64,000 nucleotides of DNA from Xenorhabdus sp. BG5 (GCF_015163665.1 NZ_JADEUG010000007.1:62001-126000); one strand, 5' to 3'; shown: positions 41,212 through 51,228, numbered from the stretch's first letter. The notes: generated by a model from the sequence alone, not told the origin. Translations and numbers: made by a program.

Positions 41212-42231
41212 ATGCTGCAATTTATCCTCCGACGTCTGGGATTAGTGATCCCGACGTTTATTGGTATTACGCTGCTGACTTTCGCATTTGTGCACATGAT
41301 ACCTGGTGATCCCGTGCTGATTATGGCGGGAGAGCGAGGTATTTCTGCTGAGCGTCATGCCCAATTACTGGCTGAAATGGGGTTGGATAAGCCTCTCTGG
41401 GAGCAATATCTCCATTACATCAATGGCGTATTGCATGGTGATTTGGGGATCTCATTGAAAAGCCGCATTCCGGTGTGGGATGAGTTTGTTCCACGTTTTA
41501 AAGCGACTTTTGAATTGGGTATCTGTGCCATGTTATTTGCCATCGCTGTCGGTATTCCTGTCGGGGTATTGGCGGCCGTCAAACGGGGTTCTGTTTTTGA
41601 TCACACAGCGATTGGTTTGTCATTGACCGGCTACTCGATGCCAATTTTTTGGTGGGGGATCATGCTGATCATGCTGGTTTCCGTTCACTGGAACTTAACT
41701 CCTGTTTCTGGCCGAATCGGTGATAGTGTGTTTCTTGATGACAGCAATCCCCTGACGGGTTTTATGCTGATCGATACGCTGATTTGGGGCGAAACAGGTG
41801 ATTTCACCGATGCTGTCATGCATATGATCCTGCCCGCCATTGTGCTGGGGACGATCCCGTTAGCCGTTATTGTGCGTATGACACGTTCTTCCATGCTGGA
41901 AGTGCTGGGTGAAGATTATATCCGCACTGCCAGGGCAAAAGGGTTGAGTCGTATTCGTGTCATTATCGTCCATGCGCTGCGTAATGCCTTGTTACCCGTA
42001 GTCACGGTAATTGGTTTGCAAGTGGGCATCATGTTGGCGGGTGCCATTCTGACCGAAACCATTTTCTCATGGCCAGGATTAGGGCGTTGGCTGATAGATG
42101 CCCTGCAACGTCGCGATTATCCAGTGGTACAGGGCGGGGTATTGTTGGTGGCAACCATGATTATTCTGGTCAATCTGGTGGTTGATTTGCTGTATGGCAT
42201 CGTCAATCCGCGCATTCGTCATAAGAAATAG
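41212..42231 (+). CDS. dppB: Dipeptide ABC transporter permease DppB
   Basis: A 339-residue inner-membrane subunit, E. coli length. Six helices and the permease EAA signature are visible (EDYIRTARAKGLSRIRVIIVHALRNALLP). With DppC it forms the channel for dipeptides. It is followed by dppC with a 6-bp gap. Confidence 0.97.
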   Translation: MLQFILRRLGLVIPTFIGITLLTFAFVHMIPGDPVLIMAGERGISAERHAQLLAEMGLDKPLWEQYLHYINGVLHGDLGISLKSRIPVWDEFVPRFKATFELGICAMLFAIAVGIPVGVLAAVKRGSVFDHTAIGLSLTGYSMPIFWWGIMLIMLVSVHWNLTPVSGRIGDSVFLDDSNPLTGFMLIDTLIWGETGDFTDAVMHMILPAIVLGTIPLAVIVRMTRSSMLEVLGEDYIRTARAKGLSRIRVIIVHALRNALLPVVTVIGLQVGIMLAGAILTETIFSWPGLGRWLIDALQRRDYPVVQGGVLLVATMIILVNLVVDLLYGIVNPRIRHKK

Positions 42232-42237
42232 GAGCAC

Positions 42238-43143
42238 ATGATGACTCAAACAACTGAGCCTGTCGTATCGGGTGCACCGAAATTAATGACGCCGATACAG
42301 GAATTTTGGCACTACTTTAAGCGTAACAAAGGCGCGGTGATAGGCCTTGTCTATATTATCCTGATGCTGCTGGTTGCATTATTGGCGGGGGTATTAGCGC
42401 CACATGGTCCGGCAGAACAGTTTCGTGATTCCTTGCTAATGCCTCCGGTATGGCAGGAAGGTGGAAGCTGGCAATTTATTCTGGGTACTGATGATGTTGG
42501 GCGCGATATTTTGTCCCGTCTAATGTATGGCGCCCGCCTTTCATTGTTGGTTGGTTGTCTGGTTGTGGTGATGTCACTCATCATGGGCATCATTCTGGGC
42601 GTATTGGCCGGCTATTTCGGTGGCGTGGTAGATACCATTATCATGCGTATCGTTGACATTATGTTGGCCTTACCAAGCCTGTTGCTGGCATTAGTGCTGG
42701 TGGCGATCTTTGGCCCATCGATTGTCAATGCGTCATTGGCACTGACTTTTGTTGCCTTGCCTCACTATATCCGCCTGACAAGAGCGGCGGTAATGGTGGA
42801 AGTTAACCGCGATTATGTGACGGCTTCCCAAGTCGCTGGTGCGGGAGCCATACGCCAGATGTTCATCAATATCCTGCCAAACTGCCTTGCTCCATTGATT
42901 GTGCAAACGTCATTAGGGTTTTCTAACGCTATTCTTGATATGGCGGCCTTAGGGTTTCTGGGAATGGGGGCACAGCCACCCATTCCAGAATGGGGAACTA
43001 TGTTGGCCGATGTTTTGCAATTTACCCAGAGTGCGTGGTGGGTTGTGACCTTTCCGGGGCTGGCTATCCTGTTGACAGTTCTGGCATTTAACCTGATGGG
43101 TGACGGGTTGCGTGATGCACTTGATCCCAAGCTCAAGCAGTAG
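42238..43143 (+). CDS. dppC: Dipeptide ABC transporter permease DppC
   Basis: A 301-residue partner permease with an N-terminal cytosolic region, six helices and the EAA motif (NRDYVTASQVAGAGAIRQMFINILPNCLAPLI). The family N-terminal HYFKRNKGAVIGLV is present. A second ATG at codon 2 could be the start. The gap to dppD is 12 bp. Confidence 0.97.
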   Translation: MMTQTTEPVVSGAPKLMTPIQEFWHYFKRNKGAVIGLVYIILMLLVALLAGVLAPHGPAEQFRDSLLMPPVWQEGGSWQFILGTDDVGRDILSRLMYGARLSLLVGCLVVVMSLIMGIILGVLAGYFGGVVDTIIMRIVDIMLALPSLLLALVLVAIFGPSIVNASLALTFVALPHYIRLTRAAVMVEVNRDYVTASQVAGAGAIRQMFINILPNCLAPLIVQTSLGFSNAILDMAALGFLGMGAQPPIPEWGTMLADVLQFTQSAWWVVTFPGLAILLTVLAFNLMGDGLRDALDPKLKQ

Positions 43144-43155
43144 GGGGATTGTGAA

Positions 43156-44136
43156 ATGGCATTATTGAATATAGACCAATTATCGGTGCATTTCGGGGAT
43201 GAAGATGCACCATTCCGCGCTGTTGACCGTATTAGCTACCGTGTTGAGCAGGGAGAAGTTGTCGGTATTGTGGGAGAATCTGGCTCAGGTAAGTCCGTCA
43301 GTTCATTGGCGATTATGGGGCTGATTGATTATCCGGGCAAAGTGATGGCCGAAAAAATGGAGTTCGGTGGCCGTGACCTGACCAAAATTTCAGAAAAAGA
43401 GCGTCGGCAGTTGGTGGGAGCGGAAGTCGCGATGATTTTCCAAGATCCCATGACCAGTTTGAACCCGTGCTACACCGTCGGTTATCAGATTATGGAAGCC
43501 TTGAAAGTCCATCAGGGTGGCAATCGAAAAACGCGACATCAGCGGGCAATCGACTTATTGACTCAAGTGGGTATTCCCGATCCGGCCTCTCGTCTGGATG
43601 TTTATCCGCATCAATTATCGGGAGGGATGAGCCAGCGTGTGATGATCGCGATGGCTATCGCGTGTCGTCCGAAGCTCCTGATTGCCGATGAACCGACGAC
43701 AGCTCTGGATGTCACCATTCAGGCGCAAATCATCGAGTTGTTGCTGGAATTGCAGCAGCGGGAAAACATGGCATTACTCTTGATCACCCATGATTTGGCG
43801 CTGGTGGCAGAAGCAGCGCATCATATTATTGTGATGTATGCTGGGCAGGTGGTGGAAATTGGTAAGGCAACGGAAATCTTCCGCGCGCCACGTCATCCTT
43901 ATACACAAGCATTATTGCGAGCATTGCCGGAATTTGCGGTGGACAAATCCCGTCTGGCATCACTGCCCGGCGTTGTTCCCGGAAGATATGATCGCCCAAT
44001 GGGATGTCTGCTCAACCCGCGTTGTGCTTATGCTAATGCGCATTGTCGCCAGGAGGAGCCTCCGTTGAAATCAATGAGAGGGCGTCAGGTTAAATGTCAC
44101 ATGTCACTGGATGATGAGGGGAGGCCAACACTATGA
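43156..44136 (+). CDS. dppD: Dipeptide ABC transporter ATPase DppD
   Basis: A 326-residue ATPase with Walker [10 protein letters not shown]-loop [12 protein letters not shown], signature LSGGMSQR, Walker [13 protein letters not shown] and the switch H in LLITHDLAL. The C-terminal oligopeptide/dipeptide extension carries clustered cysteines ([14 protein letters not shown]), which in these families can hold an iron-sulfur cluster. It overlaps dppF by 4 bp. Confidence 0.97.
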   Translation: MALLNIDQLSVHFGDEDAPFRAVDRISYRVEQGEVVGIVGESGSGKSVSSLAIMGLIDYPGKVMAEKMEFGGRDLTKISEKERRQLVGAEVAMIFQDPMTSLNPCYTVGYQIMEALKVHQGGNRKTRHQRAIDLLTQVGIPDPASRLDVYPHQLSGGMSQRVMIAMAIACRPKLLIADEPTTALDVTIQAQIIELLLELQQRENMALLLITHDLALVAEAAHHIIVMYAGQVVEIGKATEIFRAPRHPYTQALLRALPEFAVDKSRLASLPGVVPGRYDRPMGCLLNPRCAYANAHCRQEEPPLKSMRGRQVKCHMSLDDEGRPTL

Positions 44137-45149
44137 ACATTCAACAAAACAGGGAACAAGAAAAGGCGACAGCGCCTTTACTGCAAGCCACTGAATTGAA
44201 GAAATATTATCCGGTGAAAACAGGTTTGTTCTCGCCTGAGCGTATGGTTAAGGCATTAGATGGTGTCTCATTTGAACTGGAAAAAGGCAAGACGTTGGCG
44301 GTTGTCGGCGAATCGGGCTGTGGAAAATCCACTTTGGGCCGCCTGTTGACCATGATTGAAAAACCAACTGATGGGGAACTTTATTATCTGGGACAAGATC
44401 TCCTGGTGCCAAATAAAGAAGCAGAAAAACTTCGTCGCCAGAAAATCCAGATTGTATTTCAAAATCCTTACGCGTCCTTAAATCCCCGTAAAAAAGTGGG
44501 GCAGATTCTGGAAGAGCCGTTGCTGATTAATACTGCACTGACTGCGAGTGAACGCAAGGAAAAAGTCTTACAGATGATGGAGAAAGTAGGACTAAAACCG
44601 GAACATTATGCACGTTATCCCCATATGTTTTCTGGTGGTCAGCGTCAGCGTATCGCCATTGCTCGTGGGTTAATGTTAAACCCGGATGTGGTAATTGCAG
44701 ATGAACCCGTTTCAGCATTGGATGTTTCAGTGCGGGCGCAGGTTCTGAACCTGATGATGGATTTACAGCAGGAGTTGGGATTGTCTTACGTCTTTATATC
44801 CCATGATCTTTCGGTCGTCGAACACATTGCTGATGAAGTGATGGTGATGTATTTGGGACGCTGTGTGGAAAAAGGCAGTAAGGAAATGATTTTCAACAAT
44901 CCGTGCCATCCTTATACCCAGGCGTTGTTGTCAGCCACACCTCGCCTGAATCCTGAGCTGCGTCGTGAACGCATTAAGCTGACGGGAGAGCTGCCAAGCC
45001 CGATGAATCCGCCAGCGGGGTGTGCTTTTGCTGCTCGTTGTCGTCGCGCATTTAGCCAATGTACCCAATTCCAGCCTAAGTTAACGCAATATGGCGAACA
45101 ACTGATCGCGTGTTTCGCAGTCGAACAGGATGGAAACCCATCCACCTAA
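44133..45149 (+). CDS. dppF: Dipeptide ABC transporter ATPase DppF
   Basis: A 338-residue ATPase and last gene of dppABCDF. Walker A GESGCGKS, signature FSGGQRQR, Walker [13 protein letters not shown] and C-terminal [15 protein letters not shown] cysteines are present. It pairs with DppD to drive dipeptide import. The ATG overlaps the dppD stop, which indicates translational coupling. A long inverted repeat lies downstream (45164-45207). Confidence 0.97.
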   Translation: MNIQQNREQEKATAPLLQATELKKYYPVKTGLFSPERMVKALDGVSFELEKGKTLAVVGESGCGKSTLGRLLTMIEKPTDGELYYLGQDLLVPNKEAEKLRRQKIQIVFQNPYASLNPRKKVGQILEEPLLINTALTASERKEKVLQMMEKVGLKPEHYARYPHMFSGGQRQRIAIARGLMLNPDVVIADEPVSALDVSVRAQVLNLMMDLQQELGLSYVFISHDLSVVEHIADEVMVMYLGRCVEKGSKEMIFNNPCHPYTQALLSATPRLNPELRRERIKLTGELPSPMNPPAGCAFAARCRRAFSQCTQFQPKLTQYGEQLIACFAVEQDGNPST

Positions 45150-45163
45150 TCATATCTGACCGA

Positions 45164-45207
45164 GGTATAACGTTTGACATCTTCTGAACGACGGTTAACG
45201 TTATACC
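45164..45207. repeat. Perfect 11-bp inverted repeat after dppF
   Basis: GGTATAACGTT (45164-45174) and AACGTTATACC (45197-45207) are exact reverse complements around 22 nt. It is 15 bp after the dppF stop and lacks a T-run. It could fold at the 3' end of the dpp message or mark an operator upstream of the next gene. Confidence 0.65.
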
Positions 45208-45365
45208 ATCGCTTTATTTGATGCCGTTATATCCCGGTCATTTTCTCTGTTGCATTGCCATTCATCAAAATAAGACGACCGCAAGTAAAATCAAGTATAC
45301 TCACTCAATTATTAAGATGTATTGGTCGGTGTTTTTCATTATTAGTTGGTATTGGTTTGGATAAG

Positions 45366-46073
45366 ATGAAATTGCGTGTCAAACGTTCGTTAACCATTAA
45401 ACAGATGGCCGCAGTGACAGGAGTCACTTTGGTTACCATTGCCATTTTCATCACCATCCAGTTATCCCACCTATTACAGCAGCGGAAAGATGACTATATC
45501 AGTCAGCTTAACAATGCGGCCGTACAGATCCAGACACCTTTAGCGGAAGCGTTGTTGAGTTCAGATCTCAATAAAGCGAAAACGCTGTTGATTGGGTTGA
45601 AGACCTCAGGCATTCTGGGACGGGCCGATGTGTTATTACCTGATAGCGTTCGGGTAATGAGCCTGGATTTTGCCACTCATCGTCCCATACCTGAACTGGC
45701 AAAGAAGGTTTTTGGTATTCCTGTTGAGGTCAATATCCCTCTCTATGTTTATGGTGTTGCGCCAAAAACAGCACAATCACAGGGACACCTTATTTTGCAG
45801 GTTGATTCCAATCGGGTATATCGTTTTGCCTTGAATACACTTGCATTAATGTTGACCACTTATTTATTACTCGCACTTATTCTTACGGTGTCGATAAGCT
45901 GGTGCGTAAATCGCATTATCATCCATCCATTGCGCGATGTTGCGCGGGAACTGAATGAAGAACAACCGCCAGTGACTATGTCTTGCCCTAAAAGCCATCA
46001 GGATGATGAGTTGGGGTTGCTGGTAAAAGGCTATAATCGTCAGGTTAATAAGCAGAAAACACCATCAAAATGA
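45366..46073 (+). pseudogene. Truncated HmsP/PdeK-like protein lacking GGDEF and EAL
   Basis: 235 residues from ATG 45366 that align with the N-terminal third of E. coli PdeK (YhjK): RSLTIKQMA, TM1 (about 14-32), a periplasmic domain containing RADVLLPD and the IPLYVYGVAP segment, TM2 (about 157-180) and a HAMP region with SWCVNRIIIHPLRDVARELN and HQDDELGLLVKGYN. The frame then stops after RQVNKQKTPSK. The full-length protein has about 650 residues, with GGDEF and EAL domains that break down cyclic di-GMP; neither is present, nor any remnant in the 106 bp before yhjJ. The piece could be a remnant or a stand-alone sensor. Confidence 0.85.
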
Positions 46074-46179
46074 AACCTTACAAGACGAATAACAGTCTAA
46101 TCCTTGATGATAATATTCAGGGATGAATGATTGTCTTAGGTTTCGCAGGATAAAATTAAACAGGTAGGGGTAAGTGAGA

Positions 46180-47649
46180 ATGCAGGGTAACAAAATCGGA
46201 TATCTTATTGGTGGTGCGATTCTGGCTACAACTTGTTTGGCACAGGCTGAAACCTTGCAACCTGATCCAGCCTGGCAACAAGGCAAACTTGAAAATGGAT
46301 TTAGCTGGCAAATCCTGCAAACACCACAGCGACCTAATGACAGAGTGCAGTTGCGGTTATTGGTAAAGACCGGCTCATTGTCTGAGAAAACCCAACAACG
46401 GGGCTATACCTACCTGATTCCGAAAATCGTCTTATCCAGTAGCAAAGATTTATCATCGCAGAAACTGGAAAACCTGTGGCATATGGCGATAGATACTAAA
46501 AATGGCTTTCCGCCTGCCATTGTTTCCTATGATTTCACCCTTTACAGTCTGAGCCTGCCAAATAATCGTCCCGATCTATTGCAAGATGCATTGATATGGT
46601 TATCCGACATTGCTGGTGGTGCAGTATTTACACCAGAGACACTGGCACAGGCCATAAAAGGGGATGAACATCTTGTAACGACTTTCCCATCTGATATCCA
46701 AGATCCCGTGTGGCGTATGCGCCTGCAAGGTTCAACGCTTATCGATCATGACCCAGGGATGCCCGTATCAGAGCCTGTCGATGTAAAAAAAGTCGAAAAT
46801 TTTTATCATCAGTGGTACACGCCGGATGCGATGACGCTGTATGTCGCAGGGCATGTTGACAATCGATCACTGTCAGAGCGAATTAATCGGGCCTTTGCCT
46901 CATTGGAGGGGAAACGGCAGACACCAGAGCCTGTTCCTACCTTGCTGCCGCTGAAAGCCGCAACGATTGGCGTAGTGAGTGAGAAGGCCAAACAAGATCG
47001 CTTGTCTTTGACCTGGAACCTGAACTGGTTGCCGATTAACAATTCGCAAACCTTGATGCAGTACTGGTTAAATGACCTGACGCGTGAAGCGCTTTATCGT
47101 TACCTGCAATTGGGGCTTAAAGACAAACAGGATGACATGCAATTAGGCCTGGATTGTCGTGTGCTATACCAGCGGGCGAACTGCTCCTTAAATCTGGATT
47201 CCCCTACGGACAAGCTGATGGAGTCCACGCTTTATCTGGCCTCCCAACTGTCATCATTGCGGGGAAATGGATTGCCTCAGACACAATTTGATGAACTCTA
47301 TGCTCAGAAGCGGGGGCAACTCCAGCAACTATTTGCCATGTATGCCCGCACGGATACCGATATTTTGATAAACCAACGTCTGTTGTCACAGCAAAATAAT
47401 GTGATAGATATCGCTCCTGAACAATTCCAGCGGTTAAGGCAAGCGTTTTTGACCTCCCTGACACCACAACTTCTGAATAAAAAGCTGCAAGAGATGCTGT
47501 CTCAGGAAATCTCTTTTATTCTGGTGCAACCAAAAGGTGAAGCGACGGTTGATGTTAATCAAATCAAAAATAGCTTTAATCAAATTATGAGACCGGGGCC
47601 ACAGCCGGAGAAACCGAAAGAGCCTAAAACAGTGAATGATGGGGAGTAA
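46180..47649 (+). CDS. yhjJ: M16-family pseudopeptidase YhjJ
   Basis: 489 residues from ATG 46180, preceded by GGGG at 9 bp; a GTG two codons upstream is less likely. A signal peptide ends at about residue 24 (LAQAETL). The rest follows E. coli YhjJ (ALQPDPAWQQG, TPQRPNDRVQLRLLVKTGSLSE). Where active M16 peptidases have HxxEH, it reads TYLIPKIV, so the zinc site is missing, as in E. coli. Periplasmic, function unknown. It follows the hmsP remnant as yhjJ follows pdeK in E. coli. Confidence 0.9.
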   Translation: MQGNKIGYLIGGAILATTCLAQAETLQPDPAWQQGKLENGFSWQILQTPQRPNDRVQLRLLVKTGSLSEKTQQRGYTYLIPKIVLSSSKDLSSQKLENLWHMAIDTKNGFPPAIVSYDFTLYSLSLPNNRPDLLQDALIWLSDIAGGAVFTPETLAQAIKGDEHLVTTFPSDIQDPVWRMRLQGSTLIDHDPGMPVSEPVDVKKVENFYHQWYTPDAMTLYVAGHVDNRSLSERINRAFASLEGKRQTPEPVPTLLPLKAATIGVVSEKAKQDRLSLTWNLNWLPINNSQTLMQYWLNDLTREALYRYLQLGLKDKQDDMQLGLDCRVLYQRANCSLNLDSPTDKLMESTLYLASQLSSLRGNGLPQTQFDELYAQKRGQLQQLFAMYARTDTDILINQRLLSQQNNVIDIAPEQFQRLRQAFLTSLTPQLLNKKLQEMLSQEISFILVQPKGEATVDVNQIKNSFNQIMRPGPQPEKPKEPKTVNDGE

Positions 47650-47744
47650 GAGGGGGAACGGGTAATCGGGTTTCATTTCCCAGTCATATTGGGGTATTAC
47701 CCTCGAGACTCTTTTCAAAACACGTCTCAGGAGGTTAAAAACCT

Positions 47745-49892
47745 ATGCCTGACTTTTCACGCAGAAAAATATTACAAGCAGCTGCGATTGGAGCAGCGAG
47801 TTCATTACTGCCCGCCTCGATTCGCAAGGCGCTAGCCATACCCGCCAATAACCGTACTGGAACTATTGATGATGTAGAACATGTGGTGATTCTGATGCAG
47901 GAAAACCGCTCCTTCGACCATTATTTCGGCACGTTGCCTGGCGTCCGCGGCTTTAGCGACCGTATCACCATTCCACTCTCCGGTGGTCGCAACATTTGGC
48001 AGCAGCAGGGACATGGGCGGCTGGTCTTGCCTTATTATCTGGATAGCCGACGCGGTAATGCACAGCGGGTTAGAGGTACGCCTCATTCTTGGGGTGATGA
48101 ACACTCCGCCTGGGACAATGGCCGTATGAGTGCCTGGCCAACCTATAAAACGACAAACTCAATGGGCTATTACTGCCAGACCGAGCTGCCGTACCAGTTT
48201 GCTTTGGCCAACGCCTTCACCCTGTGTGACGCATACCACTGTTCGATCCATGCCGGTACCGATCCCAATCGTCTGTTCCACTGGACCGGCACCAACGGTC
48301 CCAGTGCCGCTAACGTTGCCACAGTGATCAACGAATGGGACTCCCCTGGTCCTCCAGAGGAAGGATATACATGGAAAACCTACCCGGAACGACTGGAGGA
48401 GAGCGGGATTAGCTGGAAAATTTATCAATACCTACCGGACAACTTCGGTGATAACCCGCTGGCTGGTTTCCGCCAGTACCGTGCTGCCAGTGTAGAGGCC
48501 GGTAATCCGGCACAGCCACCGGAAGATTTCCACGACTTTGTACCTTACAGTGATGAGCTTAATGAGAAAATTCCACTGTATAAGGGCAACGGCAATACTC
48601 TGCCGGCTGCCAGTGGTGACGATCTGGAAACGATAGTGGCTGGATTTCGCGCCGAGGTGAAGAAGGGCAGATTGCCGCAGGTAAGCTGGATCGTCGCACC
48701 GGAAGCCTATTGTGAGCATCCAGGGCCTTCCTGCCCTGTGCAGGGGGGCTGGTTCATTCAGGCGATCCTCAATGCGCTGACAGATGACCCGCAGGTGTGG
48801 AGCAAAACGGTATTGCTGGTGAATTTCGATGAGAATGATGGTTTTTTTGACCACATGCCTTCACCCTCCGCACCGTCGCTACGGAAAGATGGTAGCTTCG
48901 CCGGCAAGTCCACGCTCCCCTTCGACACGGAAATCTTCCAACACGTCGCCCCAGAGGGATCGCATCAGCAGCCGCCACCAGACGGGCGCATTTATGGTCC
49001 TGGGCCGAGAGTACCGATGCTGATCTTGTCACCCTGGAGTCGTGGAGGTTGGGTTAACTCACAGGTATTCGACCACACCTCAGTCCTACAATTTTTGGAA
49101 AAACGCTTTCGGGTACGCGAGCCGAATATCAGCGCCTGGCGGCGTGCAGTGTGCGGTGACCTCACTTCAGCGTTCAACTTTGTCAATCCCAACAATGAAG
49201 TGCCTCGTTTGCCTGCCATTACGCGACAGACAGCAGACAACCTGCGCCGGAGCCAGGAAGCGTTACCACCGGTGCCGTTACCGGAGGCTGGAAAGCAGCA
49301 ATTGCCGTATCAACGGCGACGGGTTCGCCCGTCCCGCGCGTTGCCTTACCGACTTAATGTTGAAGTCTCGGCTTTCCCTGATAAGGGATTACTGACACTG
49401 AGCTTTCATAACACGGGCGAACAGGGTGTGGTATTTCATGTTTACGATAAGCGACATCTGGATGAGATCCCGCGGCGTTACACTGTTGAGGTGGGAAAGT
49501 CGCTCAGTGATGACTGGCAGACGGCAGATAACTATGATCTCTGGTTGCTAGGGCCCAACGGCTTTCACCGTGCGCTGAGTGGTTCACTGACACAGCGGCA
49601 GCCAGAAGTGAGTCAAATCATGAATGATACTTGCCTGCAACTGGAACTGAACAACCCAGGCGACAAAACGGTGGAGATCATCATAGAACGTTGTCCTTAT
49701 ACATTGCAGGGACCGTGGTGCATTAAAATGCCAGCGGGAAGCCGTCACAGCCAGGCTTTTGATACCCGCATCAGTGGTGGCTGGTACGATATTTCACTGG
49801 CGGGGCCGAAAGGATGGCACCGCCGCTTGGCTGGCCGACTGGAAAATGGTGAGCATAGCATCAGTGATCCGTTGATGGGAAAAGAAGAGTAA
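47745..49892 (+). CDS. Tat-exported phosphocholine-type phospholipase C
   Basis: A 715-residue protein with a twin-arginine signal (SRRKIL, arginines 6-7, then a hydrophobic stretch ending ALA). The phosphoesterase domain begins VEHVVILMQENRSFDHYFGTLPGVRGF (residues 45-70) and contains HAGTDPNRLFHWTG and NFDENDGFFDH. The C-terminal part (from about residue 520) has two repeated beta domains of the DUF756 type. This is the PlcH/PlcN family, which hydrolyses phosphatidylcholine or sphingomyelin outside the cell. The DNA is clearly richer in G and C than its neighbours, suggesting acquisition. Host membrane damage or phosphate and choline scavenging are possible roles. Confidence 0.92.
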   Translation: MPDFSRRKILQAAAIGAASSLLPASIRKALAIPANNRTGTIDDVEHVVILMQENRSFDHYFGTLPGVRGFSDRITIPLSGGRNIWQQQGHGRLVLPYYLDSRRGNAQRVRGTPHSWGDEHSAWDNGRMSAWPTYKTTNSMGYYCQTELPYQFALANAFTLCDAYHCSIHAGTDPNRLFHWTGTNGPSAANVATVINEWDSPGPPEEGYTWKTYPERLEESGISWKIYQYLPDNFGDNPLAGFRQYRAASVEAGNPAQPPEDFHDFVPYSDELNEKIPLYKGNGNTLPAASGDDLETIVAGFRAEVKKGRLPQVSWIVAPEAYCEHPGPSCPVQGGWFIQAILNALTDDPQVWSKTVLLVNFDENDGFFDHMPSPSAPSLRKDGSFAGKSTLPFDTEIFQHVAPEGSHQQPPPDGRIYGPGPRVPMLILSPWSRGGWVNSQVFDHTSVLQFLEKRFRVREPNISAWRRAVCGDLTSAFNFVNPNNEVPRLPAITRQTADNLRRSQEALPPVPLPEAGKQQLPYQRRRVRPSRALPYRLNVEVSAFPDKGLLTLSFHNTGEQGVVFHVYDKRHLDEIPRRYTVEVGKSLSDDWQTADNYDLWLLGPNGFHRALSGSLTQRQPEVSQIMNDTCLQLELNNPGDKTVEIIIERCPYTLQGPWCIKMPAGSRHSQAFDTRISGGWYDISLAGPKGWHRRLAGRLENGEHSISDPLMGKEE

Positions 49893-49908
49893 GATAGCTA
49901 TACCAAAT

Positions 49909-49934
49909 ATCAGGGCGGGTTAACCCGCCCTGAT
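49909..49934. terminator. Bidirectional terminator between phospholipase C and tautomerase
   Basis: ATCAGGGCGGGTT directly joined to AACCCGCCCTGAT, a perfect 13-bp palindrome without a separate loop, between convergent genes. Short T/A tracts flank it on each side (TTTAAA to the right, ATATTTGG on the minus strand). Confidence 0.78.
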
Positions 49935-49966
49935 TTAAATGATCAAGGTTTTTTGAAACCCTTAAC

Positions 49967-50173
49967 TCACTTCTTCGCGGCAGCCCGTAACTCAGTCACG
50001 TTTTTACCCCCAATTCCCCAGTTATCTGTTTCTACTTCGTCAATGATCACAAAAGTTGTTGCCGGGTTTTTCCCAAGTACATCGACCAGCAATTGGGTTG
50101 CACCTTCAATCAGTTGTTTTTTCTGCTCAGCGGTGGCGCCTTCGCGGGTAATTCTGATGTTCACAAATGGCAT
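49967..50173 (-). CDS. 4-oxalocrotonate tautomerase-family enzyme
   Basis: A 68-residue protein that starts MPFVNIRITREG. Removal of Met exposes the catalytic N-terminal proline of the tautomerase superfamily. R in the ITREG segment and the FVIIDEV strand fit the family pattern. These enzymes shift double bonds of enols or dienols; the substrate is unknown. A GAGT-type ribosome site precedes the ATG. It stands alone between convergent plc and yhjD. Confidence 0.85.
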   Translation of the reverse strand: MPFVNIRITREGATAEQKKQLIEGATQLLVDVLGKNPATTFVIIDEVETDNWGIGGKNVTELRAAAKK

Positions 50174-50250
50174 AAAAATGACTCCTTTTTTGGTTTGTTA
50201 TAGACAAGTGGGTACAGCAAAAAACAGTCTTATTGATTGATATATGATGT

Positions 50251-51228
50251 TTATCTGGCTTTCTTTTCTTCCGCAGTGGCGATCCAGGCGGCACAAAACA
50301 GTGTCAAACGGGCGAAAAAATAGAAGAATGCCATTAAACCAATCACCGAACCAAAAGCAGCACCTGAAGGGGAGCTGGCAAGGCGTGGCAGCATCATAGT
50401 CATAATATATTTAATCACTTCAAATCCAATGGCGGCCATCAGGGTGCCTTTAAATAGCGCTTTTCTTTCAGGGCGATGACGCGGCAAAATCCACAATATC
50501 CACAGAAATAACAAATAATTGGCTGAAATGGAAATCGTCATGCCAATTGATGTCCATGCTGGCCGGAGCCATTCTATGCCTTCCAGTCCGAGGGCGTGGA
50601 CGATGGTGGCTTGGGCAGAGCCTGCTATGGAAGTCAGCGAAAGGGTGATGACCAACGCAAATAGCAGGCCGAATAAGGAGAAAAAGTCACGAATATATTG
50701 AAAGTAAATTTTCTCTTTATCTTCATGATTGCGTTCCCAGACATCTCTGGATTGGGCGAGTATTGCTTCGCGTAAATTTCCAACCCAGTTCATACCTGAA
50801 TAAAGTGCGATCGCCAAACCCGTCAGTCCCACCGTTGTTCTTTGGTTAATTGCCGTATCTACGCTGTTTTTCAGGGTATTGGCGAGAGCGGGATCACTGA
50901 TGCTATTGGCGATGCCATTAATCAAACGTGCCAGCAAGTCAGGATTGGAAGCCAGCACAAAACCAGCGACGGCAAAAGAGAGCATCAGAATTGGGATTAA
51001 GGATAGAAACGAAAAATAGGTAATGGCAGCGCCAAATTGACTACCCATGCGGTTGTTAAAACGTTGTGCCGCCCTAATAAAGTGGGCGATAAAAGGAATA
51101 CGGCGGATAGCATTGCCAATACGGATGGTGACGGAAAGCGCTTTTTTACTGCTGTGTAGCCCTTTCTCTAACGGTGTAAGATCCTTTCCTGTATTGAGTT
51201 GTTCCCTTTTTTCATGGTTACTTGGCAT
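50251..51228 (-). CDS. yhjD: Inner-membrane protein YhjD (YihY/BrkB family)
   Basis: 325 residues from ATG 51228, which has an AGGGGATGT site; the upstream frame to 51291 is unlikely. Six helices and the family pattern NRMGSQFGAAITYFSFLSLIPILMLSFA, ALYSGMNWVGNLREAI, SPSGAAFGSVIGLMAFFYFFARLTLFCAAWIATAE are as in E. coli YhjD (337). Changes in YhjD can suppress loss of lipid A Kdo by allowing export of precursor, so a lipid-transport role is suggested. It belongs to the same E. coli neighbourhood as yhjJ. Confidence 0.9.
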   Translation of the reverse strand: MPSNHEKREQLNTGKDLTPLEKGLHSSKKALSVTIRIGNAIRRIPFIAHFIRAAQRFNNRMGSQFGAAITYFSFLSLIPILMLSFAVAGFVLASNPDLLARLINGIANSISDPALANTLKNSVDTAINQRTTVGLTGLAIALYSGMNWVGNLREAILAQSRDVWERNHEDKEKIYFQYIRDFFSLFGLLFALVITLSLTSIAGSAQATIVHALGLEGIEWLRPAWTSIGMTISISANYLLFLWILWILPRHRPERKALFKGTLMAAIGFEVIKYIMTMMLPRLASSPSGAAFGSVIGLMAFFYFFARLTLFCAAWIATAEEKKAR

